Assembly: GCA_035222895.1 (NCBI GenBank)
Contig: JAVYIG010002118.1
Coordinates: forward strand, 1-64,000
Source: Strongylocentrotus droebachiensis
Lineage: Eukaryota > Echinodermata > Echinoidea > Camarodonta > Strongylocentrotidae
Direction: 5' to 3'
Length of the DNA: 64,000 nucleotides
Shown here: one piece after another, positions 27,501 through 39,500 of the stretch
How positions within the stretch are numbered: the first letter of the stretch is position 1
How the letters are laid out: each line of letters starts with the position of its first letter
The notes under the pieces: generated by a model
Told to the model about the DNA's origin: nothing
The model's input: only the letters and a program-made list of their open reading frames with translations
The model's database searches: none
Translations under genes and position numbers: made by a program

Positions 27501-30500
27501 CGACTGTCCTTCATTTTTTTTCTCGTCTTCAAGTTATCACTGCAAAATAAAAGGGGGAAAGAAAAATCATTATTTCCTCATATTGTTCGCATATCCAAAG
27601 CCAATGAGGACAGAGTCCAGGGCCCCGTTTCACAAAACTTGTTATCAATAGCGAGTTACAATCTCTGTTATAATCTACTGAAATACAATACCTGTTATAA
27701 TCTACTGAAATACAATCTCTGTTATAAGCTACTGAATTCATGAAATTTGACTAGCTGAGAGCAGATTTGCCATAGAAATCTTAGTTGTTGTTGTTGTTTT
27801 TTCATTTCATTTTCATTTCATTTTATTTCATTCGTCATATAAAAACATACATGATTATAACATTGATATTTACAGATAAGTAAAGAACATTCAAATAACA
27901 TAACGAAAGATAAACATAAAATACAAATATATATACGAATGAGGAACCAGCAAATGGTAAGTGGAGAGTAAAACAACTAGCTTTGTGTAACATATGTCTT
28001 ACACATGCTAATATGTGTGTTATGAAATACAGACATATGAAGCACAATAAACTTGTGTAATTTAAACATAGGGGGAAATGCTGCTCGACCTTGCAGTATT
28101 TTTAATGGAAGAATTAAGATACAAAAGAGAAATACTTGAATACAAACTTACTAAAATGTGACGAAATATGAATTGCTTTTTGCTACTTCCATGGCCACCT
28201 GAAGTTCATCAACCTGTACGAAGAAAAGAAAGATATAAATTCATTTATCATGAATGTGCTTATTTTCTTTTATTAACAAATTAAACTGAATAAACCACAC
28301 ACAATTACAATTATATTGGACATTAATTTTTGTTGCTGGGCAGAATTGGTGGGTAACAATAGCTTCTATGAATATTCATGTAGGCTTGCCCAGTTTTTGA
28401 CTGAAACAACCAATAATGGGTCTTCTAAAATTCATAACTTGTGAAAGGATTTTTTCCTACCTGTAAGAAACAAGCGCTCGGATTGGCTAATATTTTTCTG
28501 CAGAATCTGCCGGACTCTGAGGTCACCATACATTCTAGTTTTTTTTGTAAACACAGCAAACCACACAATGTGGTTAATTAGTCGCGAACGAGTTAAGTGA
28601 TTGGTAAAGTTTAAGTATAAAGTTTAAAGTATAACATGTGGAATCCTGCTGAAGATCTCTAGGGCCTCGCGTTCGAAAGGTTAATAAATCTCTGAGTATA
28701 CTCACTTTCTCCACCTGCTCCAGGAGCCATGTCATTTGATCGTAATCATCTGTTTGCATCTGTGTATGTTTAAAACAAATAAGTAAATAAAAATCTGATA
28801 AGTGCCTACAGATTTCAAATACTTGCAGTTTTCAATATAGTCCCATTTGAGTTGTTGGCCCAAAGCGACCAACATGGAAAAACCTTATAACATCTGGTTT
28901 CCCACAATTTCTTTAAAACAAAATCCCCATAATATTCCCTAATGGCATTTCAATAGTCCAGGATCAAAGAAGGAGGCATTTACATACTAAACCATCAAGT
29001 GAAGAGACAGATTTAAAATTCCCTGATCTTCACCCCCAAATCCTAAAATTCTTCTCAAACTAGGCCAGAGTCGAAACTGGTCCCTGCCCGGTCCAGACTG
29101 TTGAGCTAAAACCTGATTATGTATTATTGGGTTTTCATCACATTAACAAGTCCCCATAAATTCCTGCTTTTGCATTTGTTTTATTTTGTTTTATAATTTA
29201 AAATATTGAAATTCTTATTAAATTATTATCATGTATGTTGCCATCATTTTAGTCGACATTGACTTGAATTTTGGGGTACCCGGTCCCCGCCTGATTATTC
29301 CAACTCGAACCCAGGTTCGGTAAAACCAGGGATGACTCGGGCCTATCTCAAACTCCCTGAATTTTGGCTGAATGAAAAAGAGGGAACTCACTTTCCAGGT
29401 TTTCCCCCTTAATTTCTAGGCTAGCTGGGCACCATGAGTAATGCATACTTACTGTTGAGAGCTTGGTGTGTATATATTCCAATACTTTGTCAAGTTCATC
29501 TAACCTGAAGAATACTTCTTTCTTCCTCTCGAGCGGAGCCATACTGTAGAAAGAGAACATGTAAGTAAGAACAATTAAAGTTGCTGATGCGTGGGTATAT
29601 AGAGGGCAGCACACATACGTACGCACGCATGGGAGCGTAATACCCGTTGGCTCAGTGCTATGTAGTGATCGCCAAGTTGCCTACTTCACGAATGACTATA
29701 TACTATGTACCTACGCATAAACATCTTTAAGGAACTAAGAGAACAATTCCAAGGTACAGTATTTGGCCATGCAGTGTAACATACATTACCCATTACTGTG
29801 TAGTTCTGCACAAAAACTGACATCAAATGTGCTATCTCACTTCATACTTGGTCTGACCTAACCTAGCAGGGCTACCAACCACAATAAATTACTCTAAAAT
29901 CGTAGAAATCGGCAACACTACATACAAAATATCATACAACATTCCACACTTTTGTCGGCAGCTGAAATAATGTAAATCCAAGGTTTAAATTTCTTCCGAC
30001 TTTAGGACATAACCTTTGACCTCAGCATGAATTACAAATTGATCAATAAACTTACTCATCTATGATGAGATCCAGCTTCCTCATCCATTGCTGCCACTTA
30101 GGGGCCAGGGTGCTTCTGTTGTAGAGCAGCGGGGCAAAGAGAACGATGCGCATGTTGGTCTCGTGCATCTTGCGTCCGTCTCGCAGGTGCTTGTTCCATA
30201 TTTCCACGACTTCTTTGGCCTGTAGGTGGGGGAGGGGAGGGGGGGGGGATGAAACATGTGAATGTTCATTTACAGTATGCGATCAGACTTTGTAATGAAT
30301 TGCAATATATTGGGATGTCATTTGATAGGTATCTTTAGAAATTTAAACTTGTTAGGGTCCTAAAAGTCATGCAAATAAAAATTAAACATTGTTCGATATC
30401 AAAGGCATTCTGGTAAGAGAAAGGTTTGATCAGGCGGGAATTTCGGAAACGTCAGAACAGTTGCAAGACTGTCCAAGATTCAGAGCCTGATTTAGACTTT

Positions 30501-33500
30501 TTTCTGCTTAGAAGGGCTACAATGTCTTGACAAATTTGATTTTGCTAATTCAAGAACCTTAATCATGATATGTTACATGTGCCGGGATTGAACCCATGAC
30601 CTTCGCCTCTCCAGTCAAATGTTTAAACCACTCGACCACCTTTACATCCAAGATACTCACTTCACACGTTGCATGGTATCTCCCACACTTGCAGGATTTG
30701 AGCTTGGGCTTGACATCTGGATGTGAATAAATGGAAATCTCTTTCTCTTTCTTCTTCCTTTCTCGTTCCTTCTCCTCCTGCTTTTCTTTCTCCTTCTTCT
30801 CTTCGTCATCCTTCAGAGCTGTTTAGGGTAAGATTTAAAAAATACATTTTATTTCATACACTCCTGTGTTTCAGAAAGCCTTTTTTCAATGACAATTGAG
30901 AAAAAAATCAGTGACAAATCTGCTGATAACCAATCAGAAGCAAGGATTTCATTAGCTTATAAACAAAAAAATAATGTGTTGTGAATGGGAAGATATGTCA
31001 CTGCATGCAGGGATCAAAACTTAAAATCTGGTTTCCTTTTTGGGCACAGAAAGTTGACTGAATTTGTTCCTTTGGTGGCAAAGACTCCCATTTCCTGGCC
31101 AAGACTTACAGGATATAACAAAGCCTTTTCACTTCCTTATTTGTTATTTTATTCATCTTCCATCCGTATTCACTGTTTTTCTAACAACAAAAAACAGCAG
31201 TTTACAAGGTCATATGTTAACGCGCCCTAACACCTGCTGTATAAACACATAGCACTGTAACAGGTGTCTTCATACACACTAATGTTCAATACAACGCTAC
31301 ATGTACTGTAGATTGAATGTGTGCATGACTGATAATTTCTCTTCTCTTAGTTCCTCCAACAACAAAGCTCTGATATTGTGTAAATCTTATGGACATTTCC
31401 TTCCTCAACAGATGAACTTCATTATGTTGAGAGCTAGCAGGAAATTAACTCTGCGTAAAAGTTACAAGCTAAACGCCCTTCTGGCTCTCTGCGGATGGTA
31501 TCGTAAAAGGTCAAAGGGTATCAGATAGCGCATAGACTTTGGACTTTCTAATACTCTAGCTTCCACTTCCCTTGTATGTACATATCTTGTAGACACAATG
31601 TACCGGTATATTTCTTCAACAGATGAACTTTACATTTGTAAAGTTCCTTCTGGCCCTCAGCAGACGTTATCTTGAAAAGGTCAACAGGTATCAGATAGCG
31701 CATAGACTGTGGACTCTCAAATACATGTAGCTTCCACTTCCCTTAATAGTTCCTATAACACCAAAGCTCTTACAATGTACATACTGTATCTTATAGACAC
31801 ATCCTTCCTCGACAGATGAACTTCATACAGTTTATACATGTACATGTTGAAAGCTAAAAAGGTATTACATGTATCTTTGTGGTGGAAGTATATATGAGTT
31901 TAAGTTCCTTCTGGCCCTCAGCAGACGTTATCTTTAAAAGGTCAAAAGATATCAGATAGCACATAGACTGTGGACATCATATATGTACACAATGTAGCTT
32001 CCACTTCCCTTAATAGTTCCTATATCACCAAAGCTCTTACAATGTACATGTACATATCTTATGGACACATCCTCCCTCAACAGATGAACTTTATATGTTG
32101 AAAGCTAGAAGGGTATTTACTCTGTGTAAAATTAATGGGCTAAACGCCCTTCTGGCTCTCAGCAGACGTTATCGTAAAAAGTTCAAAGTGTATCAGATAA
32201 CACACAGACTGTGGACTCTCAAATACATGTACATCTAGCTTCCACTTCCCTTACATGTACATGTAGTTCCTATATAAACACCAAAGCTCTTTAAATGTAC
32301 ATATCTTTTAGACACAATGTATCCTTCTTCAACAGATTAACTTTATATGTTGAAAGCTAGAAAGGTATTTTTTTTTAATTATATGAGTTTAAGTTCCTTC
32401 TGGCTCTCAGCAGACGTTATCTTTAAAAGGTCAACAGGAATCAGGTAGCGCATAGACTCTGGACTTTCCAATAGCTTCCACTTCCCTTACATGTAGTTCC
32501 TATAACACTAAAGCTCTTAATATGTACATATCTTGTATACATCCTTATTATCTTCTTTTTTTTAAGTATAAGAGTTTAAGTTCCTTCTGGCTCTCCATGT
32601 AAAATACCATGACTACAAGTCAACTTAATCATTTACTGCATTAATGAAAAACAGAGACGTTGTGTTATTCTCCACACAGTCATGGTATCATACAGTGTAG
32701 TGTACAGTACTACCAGTATCTTTTAGAAATATCAGGATTCTGCACACACAAATTTTTAAGCATACATATGGTATGTGTACCTTTTTTAAACCATATTTAT
32801 TTGTTCAACAACACTTATCACGATATACAGTATTTACACTGACTACTACGTGTGTACACTGATATTTAACAATCTGGACTCTGCACAGAGTGGCTTTACA
32901 AAGACAAACATACACAGTATACATGTACAATTGTACATGTAATAACTCATCCAGGAAAATAAACTGATGTATTACAGGAGATAATTTAACCTACATGTAA
33001 TAGTAATACATTTGTATCTGGCCTACATAATATAAGTGGTAGTATGTTCATATACATGTACATGTACATGTATGGACAAAACTGCACAACCAAAAGCTTT
33101 TGCAATTTTGCTACTAGAGCACCTTTCTCTTTGAGAAGTTTCTGCACAATGCAAAATTTTGTGCTGTGTCAGTTCTGATTCAATTAATTTGCTGAATGAA
33201 ACATTAGCGAATCTGAAGCACTCATGAATTTTTGCAAACATTTTGTGCGCACAACAGTGAACCGGAAAGTACATATAAATTTGATTCAAGACACATTATA
33301 AAAAATAAACCAGTAGGCCATTTTCAACATGTAATCAAATTTAATTCACAAATCATTGTTGAGTGCCTAGATAGTAGATACTAATTATTTCATTCACCTG
33401 TTCAATACAAATAATTGTATTTCATTAGTGGGAATGTAAATTGCATACATTCCATGTTGTTAGATAGGACAAGCCATGTTTGTTCCATCTACATGTACAT

Positions 33501-36500
33501 GTACATGTGGCAACAACTAATGTATGCAATTCACATTCTGACTATTGAAATACAGTCATTTGTAACGGTTGAATGAAATCATTTGAAACACAGCACTTAA
33601 ACAAAAATTATGCATTAAATTTAACTATATTCCGCAAAATGGCCTTTTCAGAAGAACTGGAACCCGTAGAGCCTGGGAAACCAACAAATATTGTCCTTCG
33701 TGGTTGACTAAACATGATGCATTTGTTCCATTACAGAGAGAAGTTTCATTTTCATATATACAACACATTTCACAATGCTAGTTCATAAACGGGACAAGCG
33801 GTCTACATGTACATGTTATTATTTGCATGGCTAGATTGTTGAGCAATCAAGTGAAAATATATTTCAAAGGCTTCAAGATTTAATTACATCCAACGGAAAT
33901 CAATAATGATTTCATGGACAAAGCATAGCTCAGTAGACAAAAAAAAAAATCCCTTTTGTAAATTACAAAAGTCACATGAATAATTTCAGCTGAAAATTTT
34001 TGTTTCAGTTTTGATATTACACGCACAAGTACAAGAAGAATCCGCAGTTATATTCTTCCATTAAATTCCACTATTTTTCTTCAATTGCGAAATGTGCAGA
34101 CTCATGTTTCGGTTTCGGTTTCACTTTCGAGCAAATTGCCGTGGAATCCAATACCGAGCTTTGTCCTGGTATGGCTGTAGCAAGTCAAAGACTTCAACCC
34201 ATTGCCTACCTGAACTGGGTGGCCCCTGTATTCCCTTACAAAAAAGTTGTATAGAATTCTATAGAACGCTTTATAGAGTTCTATAGAACTCTATAGAACT
34301 CTATAACATTCCAGATTCTCTATAGAACTTTTAAGAATTCTCTATAGAAAGCGGTTTCCTCTATAGAATTCTATAGAATAAGTTTTCTATAGATTTACAT
34401 TTCTATAGAAAAGTTAATTCTCTATAGAATTTGTAAGGTTGTCTATAGAAATCAGTTTCCTCTATAGAATTCTATAGAATAAGTTTTCTATAGATTTAAA
34501 TTTCTATAGAAAAGTTAATTCTCTATAGAATATTTTAGGCTGTCTATAGAAATCAGTTTCCTCTATAGAATTCTACAGAATAAGTTTTCTATAGATTGAA
34601 ATTTCTATAGAAAAGTTAATTCTCTATAGAATTGTTAAGGTTGTCTATAGACATGAGTTTCCTCTATAGAATTCTATAGAATAAGTTTTCTATAGATTTA
34701 AATTTCTATAGAAAATTTAATATAACAAATGGCGTCCCCACTTCTCTATAGAATTTTTAAGGATGTCTATAGAAATCAGTTTTCTCTATAGAATTCTATA
34801 GAATAAGTTTCCTATAGATCTAAATTTCTATAGAATTCTATTGAATTTTTTTTTCTATATGAAGATATGTATCTCATGCATATTCATGATAATTTGCATG
34901 TTTTCACAGAAAATGTAATTATCATGATCTGTCAAGCAAATGTGACAATTAACATCAATTTTGTGATTTATATTTTCTTAGACAATTATTGACAAATATA
35001 ATATATGTACGATTTTTTTAAACATGTAACTTAAGACGTAAAATAGATATATTAATATATGTAATTTACTAACCAGTAAAAACGTGTATAATTTTGTATA
35101 TGTATGTAAGATCTCCGCACTACTTAATTAATTAACAATATATACTCAACTGTATTTTGCTTCAAATGATCTTTGTGATGGAGCAATTGCAGGAGTCTAT
35201 ATAAATATGGTTTAGTCGGTGGCCAGATGTCATGCAATATTGATTATTGATTGCTGGTCGCTACTGAATAATAAACTGGTTTTCAACTGGTAAATAATGG
35301 TCTATAGAATTATTTACAAAAAAACTTCTATAGAATTCTATAAAAAATATCTATAGAATTTCTATAGGCCATTCTATAGAATGTTTTATAGAGATTCTAT
35401 AGATGTCCGTTATAGATTTCTATAGAATTTGTATAGAAAAGTGGCCCACTTTTCTATAGAATCTCTATAAAACATTTCTATAGAATTGCTATAGAATAAA
35501 ATGGTCTATAGAATTCTTTATAAAAAAATTCTATAGAATTCTATAAAACAAATTCTATAGAATTTCTAAAGGCCATTCTATAGAATGTTTTTATAGAGAT
35601 TCTATAGAGGTCCGTTATAGATTTCTATAGAATTCTTATAGAAAAGTGGCCCACTTTTCTATAGAATTTCTATAAAACATTTCTATAGAATTGCGTATAG
35701 AAATTCTATAGAATTTTTTTTATAGAATTCTATAGAACTTTTTTGTAAGGGTTGAGCCTATGGAAATGAATGTATTCAGTAGTCAAAGGGTTCATGGAAC
35801 ATGTTAAGTTTTGAATATGATTCGTGTGTGGAACAAAATATTTTCAAAACACGATCACTGTACCGTATCTCACTTACTGTAGCAACTGATAAATTGGATA
35901 CTTGTGTACACAAATATTTACCTGTACTCATTTTGATTCGCATGCTATTGTAGATCTGAACAAAACTGCAGGCAGTGATGAATTGCTTTTTTCATTATTT
36001 TCAATCATGAGATCTCTTTTCAATTTGTGAATGAAAACTTCACATTCCTCACAGTGATAATCTATTGATTCTATTGTTATACTAGAGCTCTATTCTCCCA
36101 GAGCTGATTGTAAACACATTTTTTTAGTATTTCAAGGATAAATTTCCTACCATAATTTTCTTTTGCTTGTTGCAGGGACACGTTTCATTTTTTTCTTCAG
36201 TTTTGGGTACATTGAATGTGAGCAGATGTACACTGTATGAAAAGTTTTGTTCGACCACTATGGAGTCTACCTCCCATAGCAAAACGAAAGTGCAACTCCA
36301 AATAATTTTTGCACAGAAGGGCGAGATGTGCCAAATTAGACCTCCCAGTACCAGATATCGACCTGGCAAACACGCCCTTTGTTGTTAACTTTGCCATGTC
36401 TAAACAAACCTACAGTAGCTATCTTACAATTTATAAAAGAAAAAAATTATTTGTGAAACACATGCAAGTACATGTTTAATGGATCTATTTTAATACTTTG

Positions 36501-39500
36501 TAAACAACAACAAATTGGCTTGACAACTATCAAAAAAGATTGCCTGCAAGCAATAACTAATGTATGCAAAGTAGAGATGAAGGTGCCATTATTAACAGCA
36601 GTTGAATGAAATGGCAGGTAAATACCAAGGGCGAGGGAGAGCAACATGCATACATGTGCATGTACATGTATATTGAAAAACAGGTTTATATAACGCTCAT
36701 GGACATAGATGGGACATATACATGTATGATGGCTTCTGGTCATGAATTGGGTTCAAATCAACATATTGGAAGCATATGCGTTCCTACATTGATCGTTGTC
36801 GCGGTTGAAATCGAGTCTAAAGTTATGAAATTATAAATAATAAACTCTTTATGTTGTATAGCTCCCTCTCAAGGTCAAGATATTAATTTAGCTATGAAAC
36901 GATGTTTCTTGACTAGAATCAACCGATTAGCTATTCCCGTTTGGAAATTATATATCCCAACTACATATTCTGAGATTTTCATGGTCGCAGCTACCATTGT
37001 ACGGCCATAGGCGCTATTTGAAATTTATCAAAATTTACCGGGAGCACCGGTAAATATTTATATTCAATTTTTCTCGAAAACAAAAGTGTTTTAGGGGCTA
37101 ATTTTTTTAGTGCTTATAATACATCCACAGGGGCATCCAAATATATCAAAATTGTAAAGATTCACTATCCACCCAATTTTCAAAATTTCCCAAAACTTTG
37201 TATTACCTTTAAAGGTACTATGTCCCTTTTGCAGCCAACCTCAAATTCTGTAGAACTTTGCAGGAATTATGAATATGTCATGTATGTCCTATCTGTGAAA
37301 TTTAAACATTAGCAGTGTCCTCATATTCAAATTATGCAAGGAAACCCGTTTACTTGCTAGACTTCACTGTCAGACACTATTGAGTGACTGACTGGCTTTT
37401 TTTCTTCTTTGGTAAGAACATACATGTACATGAAAAGAGTTGTAAAGGGTACATGAGCATTTGTCTACATCAATAACCCACTTCTTGTGATGGCCAAGAT
37501 TAAACTGATTGAATCTTTGCGCAGCATAAAACGTATGACCATTCGGTACAATTGTCTGCAAATCAAGACTATTACTTTTGGGCTCTATAGCCCTAAAGTC
37601 GATTTGACAACTAATAGTCGTTATTTTCCCACTTGAAGACATTTTCAAGCCCCACCTTTTTAGGGAAGTTCTAGATTAGTATTATCTTTCAAATGCAGTT
37701 GGAATTTAACTTTTTCATTTTTTTGGCCTGCAAATGGGACATAGTACCTGTAATAGGGGCTCATGGCATTTGCTCAATCATGTACTATTACCACCATTAT
37801 AGTTGTGACGTCATTCAGCTAAACCTGCACCCCGCCCATGGGCATTCCTTTCTATTGTTTGGAACCAGAACTGCTCCACAATCGACCTCTTCTATAAATA
37901 ACCCTTTCTCGACAATCATTCCTAATTTTCTGGTTTGGCTCAATAACTTTTGATTCACAATGTTTGCACAGGCTACAAATATACATCTATTTTTTTTTAA
38001 ATAGTTGCATGTAGTGCTGTAACATCACGGATATCTCCAATTCCGTTTAACCGCCAGTCAAAACCGGACGGTTTTCGGTTAAACGATTAAAAAAAAAAAA
38101 AAAAAAAAAGGACTTTCATTCAACTGCGAGGTGCATTTGAAGGGGCCGATTTGTGCTTGTTAACTTGTCACAAATAATAGTAACAATGTCGTTTTTAGAA
38201 GAATGTGCAAGATCATTAATGTAAATCAAAAAAAGTAGAGGACCTAGGATAGAACCTTGTGGTACGCCGTGTGTAAAAGTTGGATGAATTATTATTATAA
38301 ACTTCATATTGAGATCTATTACAAAGATTACTTTCAAAACGAAACCGTCCAATTGAAAACGGAATCCGCCATGGGCGGTCGGATACCGGACGGTTAAACG
38401 TTTGGTTACAGCACTAGTTGCATGACCATATTGCGGTGACGATAGCAACTTTAGAAAGGAAATAAAGCTTTCAGATCCTGAAATTGGCAACATGTTGACA
38501 GTAGACAGGTCCCAAGTTATTGTTTTCAATTGCTCACAAACTTAATCTTTTTCAACTAAATCCCCACCCAATTATTTTTTCATTCAGAGAGATTACATTT
38601 TTATTACAATTAAGCAATAAAAGAAAACCATTTGTTGCCAATTGAAGAGCAATGTGTGATCAATTTTTTTCTTCTCCCCTTTAAATAAATATCGGTACTG
38701 CCCTGAGAGGAATATGTACCTTGGTAACTTGCAATTAATTCAAATGCTCTAAAAATAAATCAAGTTCAATTCATTCATGAATAAAGATTCCATTATTGCA
38801 TCTGGTTGAAGTTGATCACACAGGCAGCACCTGGCTAATCACTTTGCATGCATGCATGATGTACTGAACATACATGTAATTATGCAATTTGACAATGTGT
38901 ATTTCATAGGTCTTGACACTTACAGACTTCAAAGGAAAATTACAATTGTGATGTAACACATGGGCAACCCCCTCCCGGCTCCCCCCCCCCCCCCCCAAAA
39001 AAAAAAAAAAAAAAAATTACATCTGGCTCAACCATACAGATTAAAAAATCTAACGCAGTCTCCTTTTCAAAATTGTAGTATGGATCCCAGAATTCTACTG
39101 TAGACTTACGGTAGTCATCTGGCCTGGTTTTTTTCTTCTTTTTACCTGATGCTAAGAAAGCATGTGCATGCTTGCAAGAAACCTGGGGACCGACAGTTCT
39201 TCGAGGAACTTGGCAATGAGAATAATGCCTTACCAAAGCCAAAGGACACTACTAGTGCATCGATTTGGTTTCAAACCCGGTAGTACAGTACCTCCTGGTT
39301 ATGAGACCACTGCTCTACCGCTGAACCAACACTCCTTTTGATCTACCGTAGTTCAAAATTATGGTATTCAGGTGCATAAGATTTTAAAGTATTAAAAGAT
39401 CATGACGTGAGGTGCATTTTAAGATCAAATAGATTTTCATTTCTTTCTCCCAAAATAATTCCATCATGCTTGTGATACTAAAAAATTTGCAGGGAAACCA

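Noticed and set aside
30578..30650. Functional tRNA-Ser/Leu gene
   Set aside because: A and B boxes look good, but a paired acceptor stem was not evident and no terminator T run follows; treated as SINE-derived.
34233..35751. CRISPR-like array from regular CTATAG repeats
   Set aside because: Repeats are palindromic, irregularly spaced and not separated by unique spacers; this is eukaryotic transposon sequence.
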